From contig UQTM01000072.1 of the NCBI GenBank assembly GCA_900544025.1, positions 1 through 17,076 of the forward strand: a stretch of DNA of 17,076 bases, read 5' to 3'. The stretch's first letter is position 1. Every line of letters begins with the position of its first letter. The translations under genes and the position numbers were made by a program. The notes under the pieces are model-generated. The model saw nothing but the letters and a program-made list of their open reading frames with translations, was not told where the DNA came from and did not search any database. The DNA is from an uncultured Odoribacter sp. (GTDB lineage: Bacteria > Bacteroidota > Bacteroidia > Bacteroidales > Marinifilaceae). This document shows, piece after piece, positions 1 through 7,865 of the stretch.

Positions 1-861
1 TGGGGCTATCTCTTTCGCCACCTGATAACACATGGCATGGAGTATCAGGGCATAGTCCGGGTTGTGCTGCGATTTCTCCGCCACTTCCCGAATATCGTTC
101 GTATTCAGGTAAGCAACGACTCCTCCGTTTCCTTTCAGCATTTTTTGAATATCGTTTTTGGATTTTCCGCTAAAACAAACATCCAATAATGCTTTTGCCG
201 GAACACCTCCGGAACGTTCCGGGGAAAAAGGGCCTTCGCCGTCGAGGGCGTTATTTACATCGACTACTTTGCCCTGCCGATGTGCCCCTACGGATATTCC
301 TCCGCCCAGGTGGGCGATGATCAGGTTCAGTTCTTCATATTTTTTGCCGTTTTCCCCGGCATAGGTGCGCCCTATCATTTTTTGATTTAAAGCATGGAAA
401 ATGGACACTCTTTTAAAGGCAGGGTGTCCCGATATTCTTGCGACAGGGGCTAATTCGTCCACCACTACCGGATCGGCAATATAAGCTTTTGCGCCGGGAA
501 TTTCCTGAACCAGATCGCGCGCAATCAAACCTCCGAGATTGGAAGCATGTTCTCCCATCACAGGATGTTCCAGATCGTGAGCCAGGGCTTCGGTCACTTC
601 GTAAACACCCGATTCGATCGGCTTCACGAGTCCTCCGCGTCCCACAATGATGTGAAAAGAACGAAGATCGAAGCCGGCTGTTTTTAATTCGCGGGATATC
701 ATGTCTTTCCTGTATTGGAATTGTGAAGCGACGGTGGGGAAATGTTCGAGCTCTTCCGCAGAATGACGAAGTGTGGTAGAGAATAACTCTTTTTCATCGT
801 CGAATACTGCAATTTTGGTGGATGTAGAACCGGGATTTATCGTTAGTATTTTGTAAGACAT
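1..861 (-). CDS. buk: Butyrate kinase, C-terminus cut off by the window edge
   Basis: An acetokinase-family (ASKHA fold) kinase that interconverts butyryl phosphate + ADP and butyrate + ATP, the last ATP-yielding step of one butyrate fermentation route in the cytoplasm. The window holds 287 residues from ATG; the family is about 355, so roughly 70 C-terminal residues lie outside. Seen in the sequence: the N-terminal phosphate-binding NPGSTSTK (residues 9-16), the central AHLGGGIS (183-190), and the DGEGPFSPERSGG stretch (207-219) typical of butyrate rather than acetate kinases. A branched-chain fatty acid kinase is the main alternative. It follows the glycerate kinase gene by 51 bp on the same strand. 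The usual partner, phosphate butyryltransferase, is not upstream of it here, so it is either beyond the window start or elsewhere. Confidence 0.93.
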   Translation of the reverse strand, partial: MSYKILTINPGSTSTKIAVFDDEKELFSTTLRHSAEELEHFPTVASQFQYRKDMISRELKTAGFDLRSFHIIVGRGGLVKPIESGVYEVTEALAHDLEHPVMGEHASNLGGLIARDLVQEIPGAKAYIADPVVVDELAPVARISGHPAFKRVSIFHALNQKMIGRTYAGENGKKYEELNLIIAHLGGGISVGAHRQGKVVDVNNALDGEGPFSPERSGGVPAKALLDVCFSGKSKNDIQKMLKGNGGVVAYLNTNDIREVAEKSQHNPDYALILHAMCYQVAKEIAP

Positions 862-912
862 AAGTAACCTTTTAGTTTTTCTGCCGCAAAAGTTGTCATT
901 TGAAAAGAATAA

Positions 913-2010
913 TCAAAATGTAAGGTAAAGTTTTTTGAGATCCCGGGCTGCCATCCGAAGAAAAAATTCGGGTTGCAGGAGGGAAGTGGCGGCACTTCCG
1001 GCATAGTGGCTTAAAGAAAATATTTTTTTGAAAATACCGGGTATGTCCTCTGCTATTCCGGCAATCGCAATGGCATCTGCCTGAGCAGACCGGCACAATC
1101 GGGCTACTGTTCCCGGAATTTTTCCAGACAGGGATTGGTTGTCGAGCTTACCTTCTCCGGTGATGACTAAAGTCGAAGTATTCAGAAGCTTTTTAAAACC
1201 GGAAAGATCGATACAATAATCGGCCCCGGAAACTAACCGGGCATTTAAAAGAGCGGAGAAAGCAGCGGCTATTCCTCCGGCCGCACCTCCGTGTTTTACG
1301 GTTGTCACATCTTTTCCGGTGATTTTCTCTAACAAACGTGCATAAACTTTCATTTGCCGTTCTAAGATTGAGATTTGTAAACCGGAGGCTCCTTTTTGCG
1401 GGCCGAAAATATGAGCCGCTCCCTGGGGGCCTAATAAAGGATTTTCAACATCACAGAGGATTGTAAATGAAATTTCTTTAAAGTTTTCTATTAATTTATT
1501 TGTTTCTATTTCCTTAATATCAAGGATATGGTTATTAAATCGTGAAGCATGTTTTACAATTTTCAACCCCATAGCTTGCAAAGCCCCTGTGCCTCCGTCT
1601 ATGCTCGCGCTTCCGCCGATGCACAATATAATTTCTTTGATTCCCCGGTTTACGATTTCGTTGATCACTCTGCCGACGCCTGCCGTATTTGCATTTTCTA
1701 CGTCGTATTCTTCGGGACGCAGGTATTTTAAGCCACAAATGGCGGCTAATTCGATAATCGCAATCCCGGATGTTGTGTAATAGGTTACCGGATGCATGAC
1801 TCCCAGTGCATCTTCCGCTTGTGTATTTACCTGACGGGCATTAAAATAAGAGGCAAGTATTTCTGCCGTACCGTCGCCTCCGTCACCTAAGGGGATGGAA
1901 ATCACAGGGTAGTGGCCTCCGCTTAGTTCTTCTTGTAAAATCCGGCATATTTCAGGGGCAGATAGTGTGCCTTTAAAGGCATTGGGAGCCAGGAGCAATT
2001 GTGAGTACAT
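913..2010 (-). CDS. Glycerate kinase (GarK/GlxK family)
   Basis: Phosphorylates D-glycerate with ATP, probably to 2-phosphoglycerate as in the GarK/GlxK (type 1) family, feeding glycerate into lower glycolysis. At 365 residues it is full length for the family. Visible conserved stretches are APNAFKG (8-14), GDGGDGT (42-48), the glycine-rich IGGSASIDGG (131-140), a GGAAGG segment in the middle of the C-terminal half, and TGEGKLDNQSLSGK toward the C-terminus. No signal peptide. The ATG lies only 5 bp after the stop codon of the serine hydrolase gene, so the two are almost certainly cotranscribed and may be translationally coupled. Family assignment is firm; which carbon is phosphorylated is inferred from family. 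The neighbourhood shows no glycerate-producing genes such as tartronate semialdehyde reductase, so its substrate source is unclear. Confidence 0.92.
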   Translation of the reverse strand: MYSQLLLAPNAFKGTLSAPEICRILQEELSGGHYPVISIPLGDGGDGTAEILASYFNARQVNTQAEDALGVMHPVTYYTTSGIAIIELAAICGLKYLRPEEYDVENANTAGVGRVINEIVNRGIKEIILCIGGSASIDGGTGALQAMGLKIVKHASRFNNHILDIKEIETNKLIENFKEISFTILCDVENPLLGPQGAAHIFGPQKGASGLQISILERQMKVYARLLEKITGKDVTTVKHGGAAGGIAAAFSALLNARLVSGADYCIDLSGFKKLLNTSTLVITGEGKLDNQSLSGKIPGTVARLCRSAQADAIAIAGIAEDIPGIFKKIFSLSHYAGSAATSLLQPEFFLRMAARDLKKLYLTF

Positions 2011-2015
2011 GGAAT

Positions 2016-3356
2016 TTAACGAATAGCCATGAGTTTTTCATGATCCATATTCTGCAATTCGAACAGGTCTCTGTCCGGCCATTGATTTACAGTATTCATT
2101 GCTTTTTGCATCATCGCATTGATGTAAGGGGGAAACTGGGAACCTTTCCAACTGCTGGTGTTCGTCACAAAAATCCACGAATAACCGTTTCGCTGTTTTT
2201 TCATTAGGGCGCTGGTTCCTGCCAAAGTTCCGGTACGTGTCCAATCGCCTTCTGTACTGGCTTCGATCCAGCCTATGGGTAAAGCATTGGGTAAAGATTT
2301 TGTCATATACCGGATTGTTTCGGGTTTCAGAATGTCTTTCACTTCCGGATTACCGTCGATAGCCGCCAGGAAACGGAGTAATTCGGCAGGAGAAGCCACC
2401 CAGCCGCCGGCTCCGTACAATTCTTCGATATTATTACCGCCATTGCTACGATATACCATTTTACCACTTCCGTCACAAGCCGGAACCAGTTCGGCATTCG
2501 ACACTTCGTAATATTTTACTTCATTGGGGAAATGATCGGTATCGAGGTTGTGTCCCAGGAACATATCGGAACAACCTGCGGGTTTCAGTATGTGTTTCCG
2601 GATATATTCTTCATATCCTTTTCCCGTTACCTTTTCTATCACTTTAGATAAAATGCCGTAACCTATATTAGAATAACGAGTTGATTCTCCCGGAGTGTAT
2701 CCCAAGCGGCGAGACAGGACGAACCGGATCATGGTATTCAGATCTACAGGCGGTTCCACATTCATTTTACGGGCAATATCCAGCGGGCAAAACATCGGAT
2801 CGCCGTATGCAATGGAATAGCCGCCCTGATGACGCAATAATTGCTCTACGGTGATCTTTTTACTGCGCGGGTCTTTGATGTCTAAGAAACAGGAATCGTT
2901 CAGAATGCCTTGTTCGCCGAATACTTTATCGTGCAGGTTCATTTTACCTTCTTCCACCAATTTCATGATCCCTACCGCTGTGATCAGTTTGGAAATCGAA
3001 GCAACGCGGAAAATATGTTTGACGTCCATCGGGATTTGTGCCTCAACATCGGCAAAACCGTATCCTTTGCAGTAAATCAGCCGGTTATCTTTCATGAGGG
3101 CGAAAGAAGCTCCTTTGATTTCCCATTTGTTCATAAATTGTTCTATGGTCCGGTCGAGTCTCTCTGTTTCGGGAAGTTCCGAATCTGTATTGTTTGTGAC
3201 CTGATTGATTGGAAGTAAAGATACGGGGAGTTCGGAAAGGGGAGGGATAAGAGTCGAATCCTGTTTTGCGGATTTATTTACTCCGGCAATACTGATATCC
3301 CATGGTTTTACAAAAATAATCAATGCTATTACAGCGATCAAGACAATATATTTCAT
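2016..3356 (-). CDS. Membrane-anchored serine hydrolase, class C beta-lactamase fold
   Basis: A penicillin-binding-protein/beta-lactamase-type serine hydrolase, 446 residues from the ATG at 3356. An in-frame TTG six codons upstream (3374) is possible but less likely, because the ATG gives a clean N-terminal hydrophobic segment (MKYIVLIAVIALIIFV) acting as a signal anchor or signal peptide; the enzyme is therefore probably periplasmic. Catalytic motifs: S-I-S-K at 120-123 (nucleophile Ser120, base Lys123) and Y-S-N at 228-230. The third motif reads RTGTLAGT near the C-terminus, in place of KTG. This fold covers D-aminopeptidases, esterases, peptidoglycan carboxypeptidases and beta-lactamases, and the sequence does not say which; there is no good reason to call it a resistance gene. 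It sits between the aminotransferase and glycerate kinase genes on the same strand. Confidence 0.85.
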   Translation of the reverse strand: MKYIVLIAVIALIIFVKPWDISIAGVNKSAKQDSTLIPPLSELPVSLLPINQVTNNTDSELPETERLDRTIEQFMNKWEIKGASFALMKDNRLIYCKGYGFADVEAQIPMDVKHIFRVASISKLITAVGIMKLVEEGKMNLHDKVFGEQGILNDSCFLDIKDPRSKKITVEQLLRHQGGYSIAYGDPMFCPLDIARKMNVEPPVDLNTMIRFVLSRRLGYTPGESTRYSNIGYGILSKVIEKVTGKGYEEYIRKHILKPAGCSDMFLGHNLDTDHFPNEVKYYEVSNAELVPACDGSGKMVYRSNGGNNIEELYGAGGWVASPAELLRFLAAIDGNPEVKDILKPETIRYMTKSLPNALPIGWIEASTEGDWTRTGTLAGTSALMKKQRNGYSWIFVTNTSSWKGSQFPPYINAMMQKAMNTVNQWPDRDLFELQNMDHEKLMAIR

Positions 3357-3414
3357 TCGTTTAGGATGATTCAAAAGATAAACAAATAAACAAGCACTGC
3401 AATATTAAGAAAAG

Positions 3415-3434
3415 ATACTTTTATAAAAAAGTAT
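3415..3434. terminator. AT-only hairpin after the aminotransferase gene
   Basis: A perfect 8-bp inverted repeat, atactttt (3415-3422) and aaaagtat (3427-3434), separated by four bases, starts 6 bp beyond the stop of the aminotransferase gene. On the minus strand it is followed by CTTTTCTTAA. The stem is nearly all A/T, so it would be a weak terminator at best. It could instead be a spacer between two cotranscribed genes. Confidence 0.35.
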
Positions 3435-3440
3435 TTAAAC

Positions 3441-4235
3441 TTAAAAAACACTTTCCACCAAAGAAAAATAATAATTCATGATTTTTTTTAACATCTGATT
3501 CTGAGGATTTAGACTCACATCATTTATGTGGTGAATCGGTAGGATCAAGGGTGAAGTCCCGGTTAAAAAGGCTGCGTCGTATTCCTGTACGGCATGGGCG
3601 GGCACACGTTGTTCCACGATCGGAATGGCGTGTTCTTTACAAATGTCGAATACCCTTTTACGGCTGGTTCCCGGCAACACGTAAGTGGTGGAGGCTGTGT
3701 AAAGTGTATCGTTTTTAATAAAAAACACATTGGAACGAGAGCCTTCGGTGATATAACCTTCACGATCGACCAGAAGCACTTCGTAAACACGGTGTTCCTG
3801 TATCAACCGGTTGGCCAGATTGCGTAATTCCCCGTTGATATATTTTATTTCCGGATTTTCGCGGACGGCGGGGCAGGTTATCGTATCGATTCCCCGGTCA
3901 TAATCCTGTTGTGAGGGATAGGCGTGAGGGATCTGAAAGATGTATTCATCCGGCGACGATTTGCCATCTGTAAAGTGAAGCACATATTTTAGATTTCCTT
4001 CCCCGATGTGCTCCAAAGAGATAAGCCGGTTTAATTTATCCGGAATATGAAGAGTGGAAATATCGATGCCGATATTTGATTTTTTCAGTGAATTGTCAAG
4101 ACGCATCAGATTATCCGATAAGAAGATAGGATGTCCGTGAAAAACACGTATCACTTCGTATATACTGAGTCCTTTTTCAAAGATCGTTTCAGAAAAATCC
4201 CCGGCTGTTTTTATGGTATTGTTTTGTAAAATCAT
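3441..4235 (-). CDS. Class IV PLP-dependent aminotransferase / aminodeoxychorismate lyase family
   Basis: A fold-type IV pyridoxal-phosphate enzyme of 264 residues, cytoplasmic. The likely Schiff-base lysine is Lys131 in the EIKYINGELRNL stretch; the cofactor-binding glutamate is in TEGSRSNVFF (163-172), and VLPGTSR (186-192) and LTGTSP (224-229) match phosphate- and carboxylate-binding loops of the family. The family includes branched-chain aminotransferases (usually 300 residues or more), D-amino-acid transaminases and 4-amino-4-deoxychorismate lyase (PabC, for folate). The short length argues against a classical branched-chain enzyme; the sequence alone does not choose between the others. 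It is the first gene of the minus-strand run, with a recognisable promoter about 20 bp upstream, diverging from the 4325 operon. Confidence 0.85.
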   Translation of the reverse strand: MILQNNTIKTAGDFSETIFEKGLSIYEVIRVFHGHPIFLSDNLMRLDNSLKKSNIGIDISTLHIPDKLNRLISLEHIGEGNLKYVLHFTDGKSSPDEYIFQIPHAYPSQQDYDRGIDTITCPAVRENPEIKYINGELRNLANRLIQEHRVYEVLLVDREGYITEGSRSNVFFIKNDTLYTASTTYVLPGTSRKRVFDICKEHAIPIVEQRVPAHAVQEYDAAFLTGTSPLILPIHHINDVSLNPQNQMLKKIMNYYFSLVESVF

Positions 4236-4255
4236 GGCTTGTTCATTTGATCATA

Positions 4256-4263
4256 CAAAATTA
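4256..4263 (-). promoter_or_regulatory. Bacteroidetes -7 element for the aminotransferase gene
   Basis: Read on the minus strand the sequence is TAATTTTG, an exact match to the TAnnTTTG element used by the primary sigma factor of Bacteroidetes. It ends 20 bases before the aminotransferase ATG, so the transcript would have a leader of roughly 15 bases. No good -33 TTTG is visible at 19-21 bp spacing. Confidence 0.55.
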
Positions 4264-4286
4264 CAAAATCAATTTCATATCCCCAT

Positions 4287-4317
4287 TTTCTAAATTCAAT
4301 AATTTGCGCTACTTTTG
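4287..4317 (+). promoter_or_regulatory. Promoter of the 4325-10001 operon
   Basis: The -33-like TTTC (4287-4290) and the -7 box TACTTTTG (4310-4317, exact TAnnTTTG) are 19 bp apart, which fits the Bacteroidetes consensus. Counting about four bases past the box puts the start of transcription at about 4321, only a few bases before the ATG at 4325. The transcript would be nearly leaderless. Confidence 0.6.
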
Positions 4318-4324
4318 TTCATCT

Positions 4325-4813
4325 ATGGAGAATAAAGAACAAATAGAGCGGATAGAAACGTTTTTAGACGAGGTAATCGTAAAGGAATTGGGGAAATTGC
4401 AGAGCGCGGAGCTTTCTTATATGCCGTTCGTATGTATGGGACAGGCAATAGAGGTTTTGGGTGGTTTTCTCGATAATAAACCGATGAAGGCAAAAGGACA
4501 ATCGGCAAAACGTTTTTCCAATGGAGTCAATCGATTGTTCGGGGGACGCTACCGGCTGTTGAACGACAATTATTTTCTATATGATAAATTACGAAATCAG
4601 ATGACCCATACTTTTATTCCGGGACACGACCTTTTGTTGCTGGCAAAAGCGGACGGGAATGAAAAGCATCGTCATTTGAACTATGCCGACGGACAATTGG
4701 TTCTGGTATCGGAAGTCTTTTATCAGGATATTTGTACTGCTTGCGAACGATTAAAGGAATATTTAAAATCGGGGCGGATAAAATCTAAAAACATAGCATT
4801 TGAATATGAATAA
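4325..4813 (+). CDS. Unrecognised cytoplasmic protein, 162 residues
   Basis: I do not recognise this family. A longer reading from a TTG at 4247 is open but would run through the promoter, so the ATG at 4325 is chosen. The protein is soluble and probably alpha-helical: an acidic N-terminal helix (MENKEQIERIETFLDEV), a hydrophobic patch around PFVCMGQAIEVLGGFLD (about 35-51), a basic segment KAKGQSAKRF (55-64), and a LRNQMTHTFIPG stretch (about 90-101) with a possible functional HTFIPGHD. No signal peptide, transmembrane segment or metal-binding cysteine pair. It is the first gene of the plus-strand operon and overlaps the next gene by 8 bp, so translation is probably coupled. Good coding character and conserved operon position support it as a real gene; no function is proposed. 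Confidence 0.8.
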   Translation: MENKEQIERIETFLDEVIVKELGKLQSAELSYMPFVCMGQAIEVLGGFLDNKPMKAKGQSAKRFSNGVNRLFGGRYRLLNDNYFLYDKLRNQMTHTFIPGHDLLLLAKADGNEKHRHLNYADGQLVLVSEVFYQDICTACERLKEYLKSGRIKSKNIAFEYE

Positions 4814-5639
4814 TAAAAGGATCGTGCTGATCGGAGCGGGCAATGTGGCGCATCATCTGGCTCCGGCTTTGTTAAAAGCAGGGCTGAACCTTTGCCAGAT
4901 ATATAGCCGCAGCATCGAGTCGGCCCGCGAGTTGGGAAGGAAGACCGGGATTACTTATACAGCCGATTTATTTGCTATTTATCCGGACGGCGATATTTAT
5001 ATTTTTTGTGTCAGTGACGATGCCTTATTGCCTTTGTTTAAGAGTATAAGAATTAATAACGATGCTTTGGTGTTGCATACTTCGGGAAGTGTGCCCATGA
5101 ATGTTTTCGAACCTTACCGGGAACGTTTCGGTGTGCTTTATCCTTTGCAGACTTTCACCAAAAAGCGTGATCTGAATTTCGGAGAGATTCCCTTGTGTAT
5201 TGAAGGATCGAGTCCGGAAACACTTGAAAAAGTGAAGGAAATAGCAGGATGCCTGTCTTCCAGAGTGGAAGAAGTCAGTTCGGAGAAAAGAAAATATCTG
5301 CACTTGGCAGCCGTATTCGCCAATAATTTCACCAACCACCTTTATGGAATGGCAGGCAAAATTCTGGAGAAAGAGGGGTTGGATTTCAGTATGTTGCGTC
5401 CTTTGATTTTCGAGACGGCTCACAAGGTCATGCTTATGTCGCCGGAGAATGCGCAAACCGGCCCTGCCCGCCGGGGAGACGACGGTATTTTGAGTATGCA
5501 CAAAACTCTTTTACGGGGAGAAGATAGGAAATTGCAGAATATTTATTCCCTGCTATCTGATTCCATCCGGGAGGCAAATGTGAAAAACGAGCCGAAAGCG
5601 GAAACGGAAGACAAGCCGCAAATGCTGACATTATGGTAA
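4806..5639 (+). CDS. Rossmann-like and DUF2520 domain protein
   Basis: A 277-residue protein with an N-terminal dinucleotide-binding Rossmann fold (RIVLIGAGNVAHHLAPAL, glycines at 10 and 12) and a C-terminal helical region of the DUF2520 type, the layout also seen in F420-dependent NADP oxidoreductase-like and ketopantoate reductase-like proteins. The middle holds IYIFCVSDDAL and LVLHTSGSVP, which fit the ends of Rossmann strands. The C-terminal tail from about residue 260 is hydrophilic and probably disordered. The reaction is unknown, and an NAD(P)-dependent dehydrogenase is the likeliest guess. The ATG at 4806 overlaps the upstream stop; a TTG two codons earlier is a weaker start. It is followed after 16 bp by the Kdo-8-phosphate phosphatase gene. 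Confidence 0.85.
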   Translation: MNNKRIVLIGAGNVAHHLAPALLKAGLNLCQIYSRSIESARELGRKTGITYTADLFAIYPDGDIYIFCVSDDALLPLFKSIRINNDALVLHTSGSVPMNVFEPYRERFGVLYPLQTFTKKRDLNFGEIPLCIEGSSPETLEKVKEIAGCLSSRVEEVSSEKRKYLHLAAVFANNFTNHLYGMAGKILEKEGLDFSMLRPLIFETAHKVMLMSPENAQTGPARRGDDGILSMHKTLLRGEDRKLQNIYSLLSDSIREANVKNEPKAETEDKPQMLTLW

Positions 5640-5655
5640 ATTTTAAAGATAAATT

Positions 5656-6189
5656 ATGGCTTTTTTCAAAGACGAATTAAAGAAGATCAGAGCTTTCATA
5701 TTTGATGTGGACGGAGTGCTTTCGCATCAGGTGATGAATTTAACTCCCGACGGGGAATTGATCCGGACTTCCTGCACGAAAGACGGATATGCCCTTATGT
5801 ACAGCATTCGGAAAGGTTATATTGTAGCGGTTATATCGGGAGGCGGAGCACCCGGTATCGGGGAGAGGCTCGAAAAGCTGGGAATCAAGCAGGAAGATAT
5901 TTATCTGAAAGTGGCCAATAAAGTTATTGCTTTGCAGGAAATCATGGAAAGATACGGCTTGCAGGCAGAAGAAATAATGTATATGGGAGACGATATTCCC
6001 GACTATACCGTGATGACCATGGTCGGTCTGCCGGTCTGTCCCTTAGACGCCTGTGAGGAAATTAAATCGGTAGCAAGGTATATCTCCGATGTAAAGGGAG
6101 GAGAAGGCTGTGTGAGAGATGTTATTGCACAGGTTTTGAAGGCCAGAGGCGACTGGATGGACACGACTTGTTATGTGAGGAGTATGTAA
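5656..6189 (+). CDS. kdsC: 3-deoxy-D-manno-octulosonate 8-phosphate phosphatase (KdsC-type HAD)
   Basis: A cap-less haloacid-dehalogenase phosphatase of 177 residues, the usual KdsC size. It hydrolyses Kdo 8-phosphate to Kdo, an essential inner-core sugar of lipopolysaccharide, in the cytoplasm. HAD motifs are all visible: motif I FDVDGV with nucleophile Asp17 and acid/base Asp19, motif II ISGG (60-63), the lysine of motif III probably Lys89 (KVANKV), and motif IV MGDDIPD (110-116) binding magnesium. The KDGYAL segment (42-47) fits the short loop typical of the KdsC tetramer. N-acylneuraminate 9-phosphatase or a related sugar phosphatase is the alternative. It lies 16 bp after the DUF2520 gene and is followed by a UbiA prenyltransferase. 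Confidence 0.88.
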   Translation: MAFFKDELKKIRAFIFDVDGVLSHQVMNLTPDGELIRTSCTKDGYALMYSIRKGYIVAVISGGGAPGIGERLEKLGIKQEDIYLKVANKVIALQEIMERYGLQAEEIMYMGDDIPDYTVMTMVGLPVCPLDACEEIKSVARYISDVKGGEGCVRDVIAQVLKARGDWMDTTCYVRSM

Positions 6190-6256
6190 GCAGTTGATTG
6201 TTTGCATAATACTCTGAAATAGGTGAAATACGAGTTTAATACTAAACAGGGAAGGT

Positions 6257-7210
6257 ATGTTCGAAATTCTCAGACTGGTTCGGTTTCGTACCATTGCTTT
6301 TGTAGCTTTTACCATGTATGCCGTCAGGTATTTCGTGATGAAACCGATTTTGGATATTAACGGTTTTAGTCTTCAAATGACAAACTGGGCATTCAGCTTG
6401 TTGGTTATTTCCGTATGCAGCCTGATTGCAGGGGCTTATGTCATAAACGATTATTTCGATACGAAAGCCGACCGGATTTCAGGGGTGAAAAATGTGGTTG
6501 TGGGACGGAGTGTAAGCCGGAGGGAAGCCATTTTTTTACATACGCTTTTAAATATATTGGCTGTAGGGATTGCTTTTTATTTAAGTATTGCCGCAGGTAT
6601 CTGGAAAATTGGCGTTTTATTCGTGCTGGTATCCGGTATTCTATGGTTTTATTCTTCCATATACAAACGCTATTTTATTACGGGTAATTTGCTGGTAGCC
6701 GTTTTAGCTTCGTTGATCCCCATGAGCGTACTGGTATATGAAATCCCCTTATTGAACATGGCTTATGCTGATATACTGATAGAAACAGGGACGAATTTCA
6801 TGTTCATGTTTAACTGGGTCGGTGGTTTTTCATGGTTTTTGTTCTTAAATATCCTGATGTATGAAATTAACAAGGATATCTATAGTGTAGAAGGCGACAG
6901 GGAAAACGGAATACAGACCATACCGGTACGATTGGGAGTAAAGCCGGCCAAAACGATTATAATAGCTTTAGCCACCCTTGCTGTTTTATCTGCCGTCTAT
7001 TTCTATATAACTTTATTTTCGTCGTCGTTATCTATATTGGTTTATAGTGTTGTCGCTATATTGTTTCCTTATGGAATCTATATTATATCGGTGGGAGGAA
7101 AAAACGAGAAGAGATTATTTCAATTGCGGATGATCCGGCTCATCACTGTGTTGTGTATGGGAAGCTGTTTCTTGCTGAAACATTTTTTTCAGTTCCTTTT
7201 TATCGATTGA
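6257..7210 (+). CDS. UbiA-family polytopic prenyltransferase
   Basis: An integral membrane protein of 317 residues with about eight or nine hydrophobic helices. It carries the two aspartate-rich motifs that bind magnesium-prenyl diphosphate: NDYFDTKAD (64-72) and DIYSVEGD (207-214). The family transfers a prenyl chain from a polyprenyl diphosphate to an acceptor such as a quinone ring, a heme, or glycerol-1-phosphate lipids. Relatives in Bacteroidetes are commonly labelled geranylgeranylglycerol-phosphate geranylgeranyltransferase, but the true acceptor is not evident here; MenA is a less likely reading because no menaquinone gene is nearby. A Shine-Dalgarno-like gggaagg sits a few bases before the ATG, which is unusual for this window. 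Spacing from kdsC is 67 bp, the widest gap of the operon. Confidence 0.85.
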   Translation: MFEILRLVRFRTIAFVAFTMYAVRYFVMKPILDINGFSLQMTNWAFSLLVISVCSLIAGAYVINDYFDTKADRISGVKNVVVGRSVSRREAIFLHTLLNILAVGIAFYLSIAAGIWKIGVLFVLVSGILWFYSSIYKRYFITGNLLVAVLASLIPMSVLVYEIPLLNMAYADILIETGTNFMFMFNWVGGFSWFLFLNILMYEINKDIYSVEGDRENGIQTIPVRLGVKPAKTIIIALATLAVLSAVYFYITLFSSSLSILVYSVVAILFPYGIYIISVGGKNEKRLFQLRMIRLITVLCMGSCFLLKHFFQFLFID

Positions 7211-7257
7211 CTCTAAATGCGTCAGTAAATTCCTAAAAGAAGAGAAGATTCGTTATT

Positions 7258-7833
7258 ATGAAATATAAAATTATATTGGCTTCCGGTTCTCCCCGCCGTC
7301 ATCAATTGATGCGGGATGCCGGATTCGATTTTGAGGTGAGATTGAAATCTACCGAAGAAATCTATCCCGACACTTTACCGGCGGAGAGAATCCCGGAGTT
7401 TTTGTCCTGCCTGAAGGCAGCCGCTTTCAAGGATGAATTGAAGGAAAATGAATTACTTATTACGGCAGACACGATCGTCTGTTTGGGTGCGAAGGTATTG
7501 GGAAAACCACAAGACCGGGAGGGTGCTATCGAAATGCTGCGTCAATTATCCGGACGGAAGCATAAAGTCGTGACCGGGGTTTGCCTGACGACTTCCGGCA
7601 AACAGCAAACCTTTTCTGCTTTTACGGATGTCTATTTTAAAAAATTGACAGAAGAAGAAATCGTTTATTACATCGATCATTATAAACCATTCGATAAAGC
7701 CGGGGCCTATGGCATACAGGAGTGGATCGGATATATCGGGATTGAACGGATCGACGGTTCTTTCTACAATGTTATGGGATTGCCTGTGCAGAAACTCTAT
7801 GAAACATTAAAAAGCTTCACTGCTGAAAATTGA
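7258..7833 (+). CDS. maf: Maf-family nucleotide pyrophosphatase (YhdE-like)
   Basis: A 191-residue Maf/HAM1-superfamily enzyme that hydrolyses non-canonical or excess nucleoside triphosphates (dTTP/UTP and modified forms in the YhdE subgroup) to the monophosphate and diphosphate. Signature residues are seen: the N-terminal LASGSPRRHQLM with SPRR at 11-14, Lys53, TADT with the catalytic-base aspartate at 71, the SGRKHKVVTGV stretch, KPFDKAGAYGIQ, and IDGSFYNVMGLP near the C-terminus. The DKAGAYGIQ and MGLP wording matches YhdE more than YceF. The ATG at 7258 follows an AG-rich stretch (agaagagaag). It lies 47 bp after the prenyltransferase and 32 bp before the S46 peptidase, so it belongs to the same run. 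Confidence 0.92.
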   Translation: MKYKIILASGSPRRHQLMRDAGFDFEVRLKSTEEIYPDTLPAERIPEFLSCLKAAAFKDELKENELLITADTIVCLGAKVLGKPQDREGAIEMLRQLSGRKHKVVTGVCLTTSGKQQTFSAFTDVYFKKLTEEEIVYYIDHYKPFDKAGAYGIQEWIGYIGIERIDGSFYNVMGLPVQKLYETLKSFTAEN

Positions 7834-7865
7834 ATATTTAAATATAAAAGTGTAAATCAATCGAT

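Noticed and set aside
158..650. Short plus-strand open frames at 158-364 and 438-650
   Set aside because: They lie entirely antisense to the butyrate kinase gene, whose frame has clear conserved motifs over the same bases. The short frames resemble nothing known.
2016..3374. Serine hydrolase as a beta-lactamase resistance gene
   Set aside because: The SxxK and YxN motifs are shared by esterases, D-aminopeptidases and carboxypeptidases. The third motif is not a clean KTG and there is no resistance context.
5025..5501. Minus-strand 158-residue frame within the DUF2520 gene
   Set aside because: Opposite to a recognised Rossmann/DUF2520 protein in a tight operon, with no domain of its own.
6233..6247. 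Inverted repeat gttta/taaac before the UbiA gene
   Set aside because: Five-base AT-rich arms are expected by chance in a 67-bp gap, and no -7 box accompanies them.
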